A DNA stretch of 64,000 nt from an uncultured Acetobacteraceae bacterium. GTDB taxonomy: Bacteria; Pseudomonadota; Alphaproteobacteria; Acetobacterales; Acetobacteraceae. Shown piece after piece: positions 9,060 through 19,600 of the stretch. The translations under genes were made by a program, and so were the position numbers. The stretch's first letter is position 1. Every line of letters begins with the position of its first letter. The notes beneath the pieces are model-generated. The model saw only the letters and a program-made list of their open reading frames with translations, made no database searches and was not told the DNA's origin. Location of the stretch: assembly GCA_903918195.1 (NCBI GenBank), contig CAIXDS010000258.1, positions 62,001-126,000 of the forward strand, written 5' to 3'.

Positions 9060-11359
9060 GACGGTGCCTGCGGATCGGTTTTTGCGGGGTGCTTTTGCCG
9101 GGGGTGGCGCTGGCGCAAACCGCATCGGTCACGACGCTGCCGGAGGTCAATGTCATCGCAGCGTCGCCGTTGCTGGGCACCGGCATCGATCGCAACCTGG
9201 TACCGGCGCAGACGCAGGTGTTCACCACGCCGGACATTGCCCGCGAGGGCAGCCCCAACGCCTTGCAGACGCTCAATGACCAGGCGGCCGGGGTGACGCT
9301 CGATTCCGCCTCGGGCAATCCCAACCAGCCCACCCTGATGTATCATGGGTTCGCGGCATCGCCGTTGCAGGGAACGCCGCAAGGCGTTGCCGTCTATGTC
9401 AACGGCGTGCGTTTCAACCAACCGTTCGGCGATACGGTCAACTGGGACCTGATTCCGGACATCGCCATCGACCGGATGAATCTGGAGGGATCGAACCCGG
9501 TCTACGGGTTGAACGCGTTGGGCGGATCGCTGAATATCCAGTTGAAGAACGGCTTCACCTACCAGGGCGCCGAGGCGGTGGTTTCCGGCGGCTCGTTCGG
9601 ACAGGTGCAGGGGCAGTTCCAGGTCGGCCGACAGAGCGGCAACGAATCGGCCTATATCGGCGGCAATATCCTGCACCAGGATGGCTGGCGCGACCTGCAA
9701 TCTTCCGACATCTACAATGTCTTCGGTGATATCGGCTGGCGCGGCGACAAGGCGGAAATCCATCTCGGCATCACCGCTGCCGACACCGGGCTGAACGGCC
9801 CCGGAACGTCGCCGGTGGAATTGCTGGACGTCGCCCCGCGCGCGCTGTTCACCGCGCCGAACAACATTGCCAACACGTACCTGCAACTCAGCCTGTCCGG
9901 CACATACGATGTCAGCGACACGACGTCGCTGCAGGCGATTGCCTATTACGACAATTTCCTCCAGCGCGTCACCAACGGCAATGCGCCGAACGACACGCCG
10001 TGCAATGACGGATCGGGCCTGCTGTGCCAGGCAGGGGGCGGCGTCAGCACCACCCGCGGCGGCGGACCGATCCCGGACTTTCTGAACGGCGGGCCATATT
10101 CCCAGCTCGATAGCCAGACGACGAACACCAACGGCTATGGCGCGTCCGTGCAGGTGACCAACACCGATGATGTGTTCGGATGGAAAAACCAGCTGGTCGG
10201 CGGGATCAGCTTCGACGGGGCGCAAACCGAGTTCGATGGCGTTTCGTTCATTGGCGGCCTGACGCCGGTCACGCGGGTCTTTGTCGGACCCGGCATCGTG
10301 ATCGACGAGCCGGGCTCGAACTCTCCGGTGCGGGTCGGCATCAGCGACGCCTATTGGGGCGCCTATGCCACCGACACGCTGGAGCTGACATCGAAGCTGG
10401 CGGTGACGCTGGCCGGGCGCTTCAACGCCGCCCAGATCGACCTGAATGACCAGTCCGGCGGCGACCTGACCGGCAATCATGCCTACGATCGCTTCAACCC
10501 GGCTGTCGGCGCCACCTACAAGGTCACGTCATGGCTGATCGCCTATGCCGGGTATTCGGAGGCCAACCGGGCGCCGACGCCGGCGGAACTGTCCTGCGCC
10601 AGCCCGACGCAATCGTGCAGTCTCGCCAACTTCTTTGTCGGCGACCCGAACCTGAAGCAGGTGATCGCGCATACGGTCGAGGCCGGACTCCGTGGCAATG
10701 TCGTGCCCTTCGAGGGCGGCCACCTGACGTACAATCTCGGGCTGTACCACACCGACCTCGACGACGACATCGTCTTCGTCAACGGCCCGGTGCTCGGCCG
10801 CGCCTTCTTCACCAATGTCGGACAGACCCGCCGGCAGGGCATCGATGCCGGTCTGCAGCTCAAGACCGGGCGGCTGCTGGCCTATATCAACTACAGCTAC
10901 ACCGATGCGACGTTCCAGACCACATTCACCGAATCCGCCGGCAGCAATCCGCAGGCCGATGCCAACGGCAATATCACCGTCCATCCGGGCGACCGACTGC
11001 CAGGCATTCCGGCCAACCTCGTCAAGCTCGGCGTGCAGTACAAGATCACCGATGCCTGGACCGTCGGCGGCACCGCCGTCGCGCAGAGCGGCACCTATCT
11101 GTTCGGCGACGAGGCCAATCTGAACCCGAAGCTGCCCGCCTACGCCGTGCTCAATCTGAACACGTCCTATCAGGTGACTCCGCACATCCAGATCTTTGGG
11201 CTTTTGCAGAACGTGACCGATCAAAAATATTATACCTACGGTACGTTTTCGCCGACGTCGTCGGTGTTTCTGGCGCAGGCGCCGAACGCCAGCAATCCGC
11301 GGAGTTATAGTCCTGCCGCGCCGATTGGCGGCTTTTTGGGGCTCAGGGTGACACTGTAA
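9056..11359 (+). CDS. TonB-dependent outer-membrane receptor
   Basis: A 767-residue receptor with signal peptide (MRRCLRIGFCGVLLPG...ALA), a TonB-box/plug region (VTTLPEVNVIAA, then VAVYVNGVRFNQPFGDTVNW and NPVYGLNALGGSLNIQ) and a 22-strand-type barrel ending in GFLGLRVTL with the terminal hydrophobic pattern typical of outer-membrane barrels. GGAGG at 9045-9049 supports the ATG at 9056, which overlaps the permease stop. Receptors of this class import scarce metal chelates or cofactors. Its coupling to a PedBC-type transporter and closeness to a probable lanthanide enzyme suggests uptake of a lanthanide chelate or PQQ, but the ligand is inferred only. It ends with YTYGTFSPTSS-type loops and no plug defect is seen. 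Confidence 0.93.
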   Translation: MRRCLRIGFCGVLLPGVALAQTASVTTLPEVNVIAASPLLGTGIDRNLVPAQTQVFTTPDIAREGSPNALQTLNDQAAGVTLDSASGNPNQPTLMYHGFAASPLQGTPQGVAVYVNGVRFNQPFGDTVNWDLIPDIAIDRMNLEGSNPVYGLNALGGSLNIQLKNGFTYQGAEAVVSGGSFGQVQGQFQVGRQSGNESAYIGGNILHQDGWRDLQSSDIYNVFGDIGWRGDKAEIHLGITAADTGLNGPGTSPVELLDVAPRALFTAPNNIANTYLQLSLSGTYDVSDTTSLQAIAYYDNFLQRVTNGNAPNDTPCNDGSGLLCQAGGGVSTTRGGGPIPDFLNGGPYSQLDSQTTNTNGYGASVQVTNTDDVFGWKNQLVGGISFDGAQTEFDGVSFIGGLTPVTRVFVGPGIVIDEPGSNSPVRVGISDAYWGAYATDTLELTSKLAVTLAGRFNAAQIDLNDQSGGDLTGNHAYDRFNPAVGATYKVTSWLIAYAGYSEANRAPTPAELSCASPTQSCSLANFFVGDPNLKQVIAHTVEAGLRGNVVPFEGGHLTYNLGLYHTDLDDDIVFVNGPVLGRAFFTNVGQTRRQGIDAGLQLKTGRLLAYINYSYTDATFQTTFTESAGSNPQADANGNITVHPGDRLPGIPANLVKLGVQYKITDAWTVGGTAVAQSGTYLFGDEANLNPKLPAYAVLNLNTSYQVTPHIQIFGLLQNVTDQKYYTYGTFSPTSSVFLAQAPNASNPRSYSPAAPIGGFLGLRVTL

Positions 11360-11360
11360 G

Positions 11361-11450
11361 ACAGGCCAGGGCTCTGCCCTGGACCCGCCGTCGCGCGCAG
11401 CGCGCCTTTGGCGCGACGGCCGAGAGGCCCCTGGACCCCATTCCACAAGG
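11361..11450. repeat. GC-rich palindromic intergenic repeat, copy A
   Basis: Between two convergent stop codons. It holds the palindrome CCAGGGCTCTGCCCTGG at 11366-11382, a second long inverted repeat around 11387-11420 (CGTCGCGC...GGCGCGACGG) and a half-site GGCCCCTGGACCCCATT. The same modules recur at 25776, 31882, 38348 and 50796. It may also end transcription from both sides. Confidence 0.6.
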
Positions 11451-11795
11451 CTACAGACAGCCGGCGATGTCGGTGTCGCGGATGTCGAAACTGGTTTCCT
11501 TTGTCAGGTCCACGTTGGATTTGACGCAAGTGCGGCCTTTCTCGGTCTGCAGCTTCACATCAAACTGGCCATGCTCGATGCCGGTGATGGACAGGCGTTC
11601 GGTCACGTCGAGGCTGTGGTCCTTGTCGTTCAGCGCCTGGTTCGACCCCCAGCTCTGCGTGCCCGCGGGGGCGAGAAAAACGCCGGTGAACTCGGTCGAC
11701 GTGGTCAGGTTGTAGACGAAGAAGCGCTCGCCCGCCGCGGCGGCGCCGCACGAAGCCGCTACCAGCATGCACGCCACTTGCAGCACCCTGCGCAT
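11451..11795 (-). CDS. Small secreted protein of unknown function
   Basis: A 114-residue protein with a clear signal peptide (MRRVLQVACMLVAASCGAAAAG) and a small beta-rich mature domain. GGAGGAA lies eight bases before the ATG at 11795; an ATG at 11810 overlapping the upstream stop (TGATG) is the alternative. The mature part has the pattern FFVYNLTT...WGSNQAL...CVKSNVDLT and two cysteines likely to be disulfide-bonded (GRTCVK and AGCL). I recall similar small periplasmic proteins in Rhodospirillales but know no function. It is the last gene of the NitT/TauT-like ABC operon, so it may assist that transporter. Confidence 0.75.
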   Translation of the reverse strand: MRRVLQVACMLVAASCGAAAAGERFFVYNLTTSTEFTGVFLAPAGTQSWGSNQALNDKDHSLDVTERLSITGIEHGQFDVKLQTEKGRTCVKSNVDLTKETSFDIRDTDIAGCL

Positions 11796-11809
11796 CGCCT
11801 GTTCCTCCA

Positions 11810-12547
11810 TCACTCGCCATCATCCGTCTCGTCCGCTGCAAGAAATGCAAAGCGGGTGAGCAACTCCCCGCGCAGCCCCTCCAGCGCCGCCGCGTCGCCC
11901 CGGTCCGGCACCGCGAGGTCCGCGGCCAGGACCGCCGGCCGTCCGTGCAGCACCAGGATGCGGTCGGCAATCGCGAGCGCATGCTCGACATCGTGCATGG
12001 CGACCAGCACCAGCGTGCCTTGCTTGTGCGCCCGCGACATCAGCAGCCCGCCCAGCGTGCCCGCGAGCTGCCGGTCCAGCGAGACGAAGGGTTCGTCCAG
12101 CACGAGCACGGCGGGATCGACGGCGAGCGCGCGCGCCACCGACGCCCGGCGTGCCATGCCGAGCGAAAGCTGGGCGGGACGGCGCGACGCGGCATCGGCC
12201 AGCCCCACCGCGGCAAGCAGCGCCGGGATGTCGGGCTCCGGCACGTCCGCGGTCACCACCAGGCGCAGGTTCTCAGCCACCGTCAGCCACGGCAGCAGAA
12301 GCGGCTCCTGAAACACCACCCCGATGCGGCCCGCTGGCCGCGTTACCCGTCCGTCGAAGGCCTGATCAAGGCCGAGCGCGATCCGCAGCAACGTGCTTTT
12401 GCCTGCGCCGGATTGCCCCAGCAGGGCAACCACCTCGCCCGGTCCGGCGCTGAAATGCACGTCGCGCAGCACCGCCCGCGGCCGCGCATCGGCGGACGCG
12501 AACCGCTTTTCGCGGATGTGCAGCTCAAGCACGCCGGCGCCAGGCAT
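11810..12547 (-). CDS. ABC transporter ATP-binding protein, NitT/TauT-like
   Basis: A 245-residue ATPase with Walker A GQSGAGKST, Q-loop VVFQEPLLLPW, Walker B VLVLDEPFVSLD and switch His in AMHDVEHAL. The signature reads LSLGMARRASVARAL, with Leu-Gly where the consensus is Gly-Gly. It overlaps the permease gene by 23 bases. The set binding protein - permease - ATPase is that of nitrate/taurine/aliphatic sulfonate importers, but the same fold imports many small molecules, and a comparable set (lutA, lutE, lutF) serves lanthanide uptake in methylotrophs. Confidence 0.9.
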   Translation of the reverse strand: MPGAGVLELHIREKRFASADARPRAVLRDVHFSAGPGEVVALLGQSGAGKSTLLRIALGLDQAFDGRVTRPAGRIGVVFQEPLLLPWLTVAENLRLVVTADVPEPDIPALLAAVGLADAASRRPAQLSLGMARRASVARALAVDPAVLVLDEPFVSLDRQLAGTLGGLLMSRAHKQGTLVLVAMHDVEHALAIADRILVLHGRPAVLAADLAVPDRGDAAALEGLRGELLTRFAFLAADETDDGE

Positions 12548-13358
12548 TCGCGCGACGTTCCCAGGGCTGCAGCAAGCTTGCCTCCACTACCAGCATGATC
12601 GCGGCAAAGCTGAGCCCGTAGGCCAGGATTGCGGCCACGTCGAAGTTCTGGAACTGCAGGTTCAGCTCGAAGCCGACGCCGTTCGGCCGGCCCAGCAGCT
12701 CGACGATCAGCACGATCTTCCAGGTGATCGACAGGCCGCTGCGTCCGGCCGCGGCGATATAGGGCGCCAGTTGCGGCAGGGCGATCCGGCGCAGGCGCCG
12801 CAGCAGCGGCAGCCGGTAGATGCTGGCCAGATCGTCGAACTGGGGATCGAACGCGCGCGTTCCCTCGCGGATCGTCACCACCACCGTCGGTGTTTTCGCC
12901 AGCACCACCGCCAGCACGGCGGCCACATCGTTCAGCCCGATCCAGATATAGGTCAGCACAATCACCACCAGCACCGGCAGGTTGAGGCCAATGGTGACCC
13001 AGGAATCGATCATGGCGTCGAAGCGGGCGAAGCGGCCGGCGAGGAAGCCGAGCACGCTGCCGGCGATCATGGCGAGCCCGAAGGCCACACCTACGCGCGC
13101 GAGCGTGATGGCGGTGTTGATCGGCAGATCGCCGCTGCGCACCAGCCGCAGGAACACGGCGAGGACCTGCTCGGGCGCCGGCAGAAGCTGCGGCGAGGCG
13201 GCCAGGCGGGCGGCGATCCACCACACCGCCAGCATCACCAGCAGTGAAAGCGTCCGGTCGCGCAGCCGCGCGGCGCTACCCACCGGCGCAGTGGCCGCGT
13301 CGCGCTCCATGTCGTCACGTCCCAGCGGCGGGAGCGTTTCGGCTGGCGCATGAGTCAT
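12525..13358 (-). CDS. ABC transporter permease, NitT/TauT-like
   Basis: A 277-residue inner-membrane protein with about six hydrophobic segments and the binding-protein-dependent permease EAA-like loop around IYRLPLLRRLRRIALPQLAPY. The ATG at 13358 overlaps the stop of the binding-protein gene (ATGA), which fixes the start; the open frame upstream to 13655 is antisense-type noise over that gene. It is the membrane part of the transporter encoded by 14329-11810. Confidence 0.9.
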   Translation of the reverse strand: MTHAPAETLPPLGRDDMERDAATAPVGSAARLRDRTLSLLVMLAVWWIAARLAASPQLLPAPEQVLAVFLRLVRSGDLPINTAITLARVGVAFGLAMIAGSVLGFLAGRFARFDAMIDSWVTIGLNLPVLVVIVLTYIWIGLNDVAAVLAVVLAKTPTVVVTIREGTRAFDPQFDDLASIYRLPLLRRLRRIALPQLAPYIAAAGRSGLSITWKIVLIVELLGRPNGVGFELNLQFQNFDVAAILAYGLSFAAIMLVVEASLLQPWERRANAWRRRA

Positions 13359-14329
13359 GGCGCCTGCCAGAAGATGCCCTCCGGCAGGCGATCCATGTTG
13401 GCGGTCGCGCGCGTGCCGCCGGTGCGCAGCAGGATGTCGAACAGACGCGTCGCCGCACGCTGCTGGTCGGCGGCGGAGGGGCGCGCAATGCCGGCGATGA
13501 AGCGTCGCCGCAAATTCGCGAACAGGGCGTCGTCGGGTGCGTCCATCAACGGCCGGATGTGCTGCCATTCCGCATCGGAACCGGCGAGCAGGCGTTCGGC
13601 GTCGGTGACCGCGGCGAGGAAGCCTTCGATCCCGGCTGCGTGTTCGCGTGCCCATGCCTCGTGGAACACGAAGCCGACCAGGCTCAGCGGTTCCGGCAGC
13701 TCAAGCGCGCGGGCACATTCTTCTATCGAAATTACCTGGCGGAAGCCATCCGCTTCCAGCCGCGCGGCGAAGTTCCAGAAGGTCAGCACGGCGTCCAACT
13801 CGCCCTGCCGCAGCTTGGCGTTGAGCAGGGGAGGGGCGCCGTAGCTCAGCGACGCCGCCGCGGCGACATCGATGGCGGCAAGCTTATGGGCGGCGGCCTG
13901 GAACAGCAGCCAGGATTTGTCGAGCAGTCCGCCGGCGACGCCGAGGCGGCGCCCCTGCAGATCGCCGATGCCGCGCACGGGCGAGCCGGCCGGCACCATC
14001 AGGGCGCCGCTTGCGCTGGTGAACGGGGCGAAGCTCAGCGCGGTGCCGGCGCTGCGCTGGCTGGCGACGAAGAACCAGTCCGACACCACGATGTCCGCCG
14101 CCTGCGCCATCAGCGCCACCCGGCCGGCATCGTTGTTGGCCAGAGTGACTGTCTCCAGCGCGACGCCATGCGCCTGGTCGAGGCCATGCCGGCGGATGAT
14201 GTCGGCCACCCATTGGACGGTGCCGAACTGCAGCACGCCGAGCCGCAAAGGCGCCGCGGTGCCGGCGCCGGCCGGCGCCGCTATGGCCGCGAGCGCCGCG
14301 GCCAGGCAGGTGCGCCGTCGCATGTTCAT
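13355..14329 (-). CDS. Periplasmic substrate-binding protein, NitT/TauT-like
   Basis: A 324-residue exported binding protein. GGGAGGAA sits before the ATG at 14329, followed by a positively charged signal (MNMRRRTCLAAALAAIAAP). The mature part starts LRLGVLQFGTVQWVADII and contains GDLQGRRLGVAGG and DAVLTFWNFAARLEADGF, features of the SsuA/TauA/NrtA fold. First gene of a four-gene operon with permease, ATPase and a small secreted protein. In lanthanide-using bacteria a binding protein of comparable organisation sits beside the dehydrogenase; the ligand here is unknown. Confidence 0.85.
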   Translation of the reverse strand: MNMRRRTCLAAALAAIAAPAGAGTAAPLRLGVLQFGTVQWVADIIRRHGLDQAHGVALETVTLANNDAGRVALMAQAADIVVSDWFFVASQRSAGTALSFAPFTSASGALMVPAGSPVRGIGDLQGRRLGVAGGLLDKSWLLFQAAAHKLAAIDVAAAASLSYGAPPLLNAKLRQGELDAVLTFWNFAARLEADGFRQVISIEECARALELPEPLSLVGFVFHEAWAREHAAGIEGFLAAVTDAERLLAGSDAEWQHIRPLMDAPDDALFANLRRRFIAGIARPSAADQQRAATRLFDILLRTGGTRATANMDRLPEGIFWQAP

Positions 14330-14419
14330 CTGTTTTCCTCCCAATTGCCTCATTGTGCGTTCTTGCTCTATGCCGCCTGCGCCACACTGTGACGCTGGCG
14401 GCCAGGATGGCAAGGCCCC

Positions 14420-16150
14420 CTATTGAACGCCGCCGGCCGGACTCGCGGGGGCACGGCAGTGCTGCACATCCACCGACAGGAATTGCACGGCGACGCAATC
14501 GGATCTCGGAACGAAGATCACGTCTGTCTTACCAAGCGCCCGCAACCGTTCGCGCCAGACTTCCTCGGCGGCATGCCGGCCATTGATGGTGCTGTTCCAC
14601 AGGGTGCCCTGGGACAGATAGACGGGCTGCGCGTCACTCGCCATCGCGCGCGCCTTCCCGCGCAAATCCCTGGCCGCGGCCAGACCGTCGGTGACCGACC
14701 AATACCCCGCGATCGTCATGTTGATGGCCGCCAGGGAAAAGACGAATATCGCCGCAATGTTGATGATCGGACCCGGCCGGATCGCTGCGGCCAGCATTAT
14801 GCCCGCAAGTGGCAAGGCCCACGCCACGGGGACGAACCGGGCCCACCACGGCTCGGGAAACAGCACGGTAGCCAGCAGGGCAAACAGCATCACGGTCCAT
14901 GGAAACTCGTGGCCCCGAATGGCGACGCGACGCCATAGCGCCAGGGCCAGAGCCGCCGCGGCCATAATGATTTCCGCCCCGAAAAACGGCCCGAATCCAC
15001 CGTTGCGTGTGTCGCTTGCCATCCGCAACTCATGCGGCGTCCAGGTTCCGGGGAGCTTGTACTCGACCGGGCCGCCATCCATGTTGGTTTTTGCGAAGAA
15101 CAGCGCTTCCAGTTTCGAAATCCGCCCCGTTCCGTCCAGATTGGCAGGAACCTGACCCGGTTCGTGGGGCCGGTAGCCCAGTTCTTCCGGCGGCGGATAA
15201 ATAATACTGTGGTGTTCGATCAGGTTGGTCATATACGGGCGCCAGCCAACGAACAGAACGGCAATCAGCGCGGCTGCGGCCAGGATGAACACGTCACGGC
15301 GCCGCTCCTGCAGCCATGCCAGCGCGCCGGCCGGGCCATCCCGGAACATCAGCACCAGAAGCCATGCGGCAATCGCGAGCGGTGCGAAGAAAACCGCCGC
15401 CGATTTCGAATTTATCAGCAGGATCAAGGCGGAAGCGCCTATGAGAGGGATCGCAAGTTCGCGGCTGTAAAACAGTTGGACCAGGGCGCATATCAGGATC
15501 AAGGCAAGTTCGTACAGCGGGCCGTCGATGAAGCCGGTAAAGAACTGCGAAATGGTGACCGTGTTTCCGGCCAGGAAGATGGCCAGCAAACCGCACGTCA
15601 AGGGCCGATAGCCGGCGGAACTGAGGACAAAGGCGGTAAATGCCAGGGCGGCAGTGCCAATCAGCAGCCCGAACGCCCGTCCGCTTTCGAAACTAAAAAT
15701 GGCGTCAAACCCGGCCTGGATCAGCCAGACGCCATTTGGATAATCGTTCGACAGGGTCAGGTCGGTTGCTTCCCGTATCGGCTTCCACCCGTGCAAAAGC
15801 CGCAGGACCGAGGGCAAATGATAGCTCTGCGGATCGAAGCCGTTATCCGGCAGCGCGTGAAAGCCGATGGCGGCGGCGGCGGCGAGGATGGCCATGCCGG
15901 CGGCTATCGCTACCAGCGCCGGCGCGTGGCGCCTGCCAAAGCAGCGGACACACAGGGCCAGCGCGAGGCAGGCGGCGATGACCAGGCTGGCGCCGAGGCC
16001 GGGATCGATGCCGGCCAGTTCCATGCTGCGCCGCAGCAATAAATAGAGCGCAAAGGCAAACAGGGGGAAAGCGGTGGCAGCAAGGGCAAGGTTGAGCGTG
16101 CGTGCGGGGGGCGCCAAACAGGTCCCGGCCGTCGTGGTCGGCGTGAGCAA
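14420..16150 (-). CDS. Multi-pass membrane protein, possible GT-C type glycosyltransferase
   Basis: About 576 residues with ten or more hydrophobic segments and a short soluble C-terminus (DVIFVPRSDCVAVQF). The loop after the second or third segment, HALPDNGFDPQSYHLPSVL, and a long non-cytoplasmic loop around HHSIIYPPPEELGYRPHEP resemble the layout of GT-C lipid-linked sugar transferases, but no decisive motif was seen. The start is uncertain: TTG at 16150 has AAAGGA nine bases upstream; the frame also opens at a TTG at 16243. It faces away from the S-layer-like gene, and could help decorate surface molecules (inference). Confidence 0.65.
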   Translation of the reverse strand: MLTPTTTAGTCLAPPARTLNLALAATAFPLFAFALYLLLRRSMELAGIDPGLGASLVIAACLALALCVRCFGRRHAPALVAIAAGMAILAAAAAIGFHALPDNGFDPQSYHLPSVLRLLHGWKPIREATDLTLSNDYPNGVWLIQAGFDAIFSFESGRAFGLLIGTAALAFTAFVLSSAGYRPLTCGLLAIFLAGNTVTISQFFTGFIDGPLYELALILICALVQLFYSRELAIPLIGASALILLINSKSAAVFFAPLAIAAWLLVLMFRDGPAGALAWLQERRRDVFILAAAALIAVLFVGWRPYMTNLIEHHSIIYPPPEELGYRPHEPGQVPANLDGTGRISKLEALFFAKTNMDGGPVEYKLPGTWTPHELRMASDTRNGGFGPFFGAEIIMAAAALALALWRRVAIRGHEFPWTVMLFALLATVLFPEPWWARFVPVAWALPLAGIMLAAAIRPGPIINIAAIFVFSLAAINMTIAGYWSVTDGLAAARDLRGKARAMASDAQPVYLSQGTLWNSTINGRHAAEEVWRERLRALGKTDVIFVPRSDCVAVQFLSVDVQHCRAPASPAGGVQ

Positions 16151-16243
16151 CGGGGTGATCCTTTCCGGGAGTGCTTGTCGATGCCGCCTGCCGATTGCCG
16201 GGCAAGCGGGGGGATCGGTTTGGAGTCTGCCTTCCGTTGTCAA

Positions 16244-16696
16244 TGGGATTTCGTCTCGCGGCAGCTGATTGTCCCGTGGTGGCGAAGCACGTCTCTTGCG
16301 TCATTCAATCCGATCGGCAAGAATGTTTTGCTTGAGGGCAGCGCGTCTGCCCGCTAAGGACCGCGTGCTTCGGGGTGTTGCAGAGCCCCAGAAGGGTGTG
16401 GCGTCGGCGCAACAGTCTGGGATGATTAACCCACCCATGCGGCTCTCTGAATGTCACAATGCGGCGACTGACGGTTGCGGAAGCAAGGATAACGCTTTGG
16501 TTTTGCTGAATGTCTCCGGCCGGATCGCCACATGGGGCGCGTCCATTTATTTTCGATCCGCCCCTGAAGGCCCTCTTGATTTGACGGCCTTTTAACTGTA
16601 TGCGGTTTACTCTATAGCCTGAATGTGGATGTCGGACAGGGATTCCTGCCGATTCCCAGCCCTGCCGCGCGTGCAAACCTTGATGGAGGTACTCCA
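16244..16696. other. Intergenic region before the large surface-protein gene
   Basis: A 453-base divergent spacer between the membrane-protein gene and the S-layer-like gene. It holds short open frames without good starts or recognisable products. AT content rises near 16576-16622 (TTGACG at 16581, then TTTACTCTATAG), which is the likely promoter and leader of the large plus-strand gene, but the -10 box cannot be placed firmly. A highly expressed surface protein would be expected to have a long leader here. Confidence 0.35.
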
Positions 16697-19600
16697 GTGT
16701 CCGGTTCTCTTGCGTCGCTGACGCCTGACCAACAGATCGAAGCGATCTACATCGCCTATTACGGCCGCGGGGCTGATGTCGGTGGTGATGTCTACTGGCT
16801 CAACCGCTTTGCCGCCCTGACGAGCGCGCCCGATAACCTCACCGTCCAGCAAGCCGCGGTAAACATTTCGGAAAGCTTCGGCACGTCGCTGCAGGCCGAG
16901 ACGGTTGCGAACTATGCGTTCTTCCAGGCGCCGCCGACCATCCCCATCCCGGACCCGGCGAACCCGCCTCCTGCCGTGGCGGCTTCCATCGATGCCTTCC
17001 TGACCTCGGTCTACCAGGATCTGTTCAACCGCGCGCCGGACGCGGGCGGCGAGGCATACTGGTCGCAGCAGATTCTGAGCGGTGCGGTCACCGTCGGCGC
17101 CAGCGTGTACGACATTGCCAACGGTGCGGCGGTCGGCAGTGCCGACGCGAACGTCCTCGCCTATAAGGTCGAGGCCGCAACCTATTTCACCAGCGCAACC
17201 GGCGCCGCCAATCTTGGCACGACGTCGCCGCTGTCTAAGTCGTTCCTGGACGCGGCGCAGACTTCAGTCGCTACCGTGGTGGACGCCGCGACCGAGGCGG
17301 CCTCGCAGGCCGCGACCGACGCGTTCATCAACCCGCCCCCGCCGCCGGTCGAGCCCTACAGCGTCATCCACCTGACGACCAGCATCGATCTTCCCCCCGC
17401 CACCACTGGCGCGGCTGGCAACGACCTCTATATCGCCACCCCCTCCAACAACGGCGGCACGACGGTTCTTCTGAACGAGCTGAATAGCGGCGACACCCTG
17501 ACCGGCAGCAGCGGCGGCGCCAACGTGCTGAACGCGACGCTGACGGACGACTCGACCCTCGTCCCGACCATCGTCACCTTCACCAACTGGCTCGATGGTT
17601 CGAACGAGAATACGGGCTACAGCGGCAGCGGCGGTTTCAACGGCAACTCGCAGTACTCGTTCAACTCTCATGTCTATTCCTACTACCACGACAACGCCAC
17701 CAGCCCCGACCTGTACGGCTACTTCGTCCGGCCGAACCTGACCAACATCGAGACCTTCAATCTCCTCGCCACCCAGCAGGAGACGAGCGGCGTCACTTAC
17801 TTCGACGCGACGATCGATCTGTCCGGATCGCAGCCGACGGCGATATCGAAAGGCGTGACGACCATCAACGTGGTGGCGAGCCCGTTCGTTGACTCCACCT
17901 GGCTGAATTCCAGCTACGTGACGACGGTGACGCTGGGCGGCCTGTACTCGACCGAGAGCGCTGACTGGGCCGGCTACACCTTGCCTGCCGAACTCGTTCC
18001 GATCGATGCCACGGGCACCCAGTTCCAGAGCCTGAACGACCCGAGTTCGACGAATTCGACGATCTATCTCGACCCGAACGGCGGACCGGAAAATCCGGAC
18101 CCGGCCAACGTGCCGCTGGGCGTCACCACCGCCTCGATCCTCAACTCGAGCAATGCCGGTATCGTGTTCGGGTTCGAGACATCCGATGGCACGCAGTACG
18201 GCGTGGGGTCGCAGGATCTGACGCTGAACGTCTACAACGACGCGCAGACCAGCCCCAGCACCGCGAACAGCGCCCGCCAGTTCTTCGACATCTTCGGCTA
18301 CAGCTATGACGAACCGGCGACGCTTGGGCCGGCCACGATCAACCTGAACCTGCAGTCCAGCAACCTCGGGCAGCTGGTGCCGCGGCCGGGCAGCGCGCCG
18401 ACCAGCGTCATCGGGTCGGCAAGTCCGGGTGAGCCGCTGCAGCAGCAGATCGATCCGAGCAACCTGTGGCTGTACGACCATGCTGTTACCCAGTTCAGCA
18501 AGCCGATCCTGACCACGCTGAACCTCGACAGCATCGGCAACTTCGAAGTCATCATCCCGGAGTTCTACACGGACAGCTCCGTCGTCGATCGCAATACGTT
18601 CCTGGATGCGACGAAGATCACGATCATCGGCGGTGCTGCCGTGGGTGGCGTGGACGGGACCGTCACCGCGGGTGAGCTCGATCTGACCAACGACACGTTC
18701 GGCGCCGGCAGCTCCTATACCGGTGGCGGGTTTGGTCCGAGCAACCAGGGCGGCTTCCAGCACTTCCGCCAGGTGGTTACGCTGGACGCGCACACGTACA
18801 CCGGCAACCTGGACATCAATATCGGGGCGAATGATTTCTCGTCCCAGACGGCCAACGGGCTCGCCTCCATCGCCCTGGGCAGCGGCAACAACCACCTCGA
18901 CCTGATCAACGAGTACAGCACCGGCCACTACACGGTTACGACGGGCAACGGCGACAACGTCGTGCTGTTCGGCGCCGACAACCTGACCGCCGCGGTGACG
19001 CTGACCGGCGGCACGGGCGATAACACGCTGGGCGTGACCAACGGCGACGAGCTGAACAACAGCGACACCGCCAACGTCACCGGCTTCGATACGCTGGAGA
19101 TCGTCGGCGCGATCAAGTACTCCGGCGAATTCAGTGGCCACTTCGGGTCCGCCGTCAACGACTACAACCTGGGTGGCCTGCCGGGCGGCTCGGTGTTCGG
19201 CAACTACACCTTCCAGGCCGTAACGCTGACCGCCTACTATGACCCGAACTTCTACTTCGCCGGCGACAAGGGGACGACCGGGACGAGCAGCAATCCGTGG
19301 AACGGTGCGTTCAACGGCGGCGGCTCGGCGAACACCGACTACGTGATCGACGCGTGCGTGGCGCTGTGGGATGCGCCGTTGGTGCTGCCGTTCACCTTCA
19401 CCAACTACGCCGACGACAGCACGGCGCACCGGTTGAGCACTGGCCAAAACCCGATTTTCCTGCAGCTGGCCAGCTCGAACTACGACACCGGCGTTCTCGA
19501 CCTGAACTTCCATAACATCGACTACAACAACGATGCACAGGCCAGCTCCAAGTACTTCTGGCAGTTCATCTACCAGCTGGTTCTGGACGACAGCGCGGCC

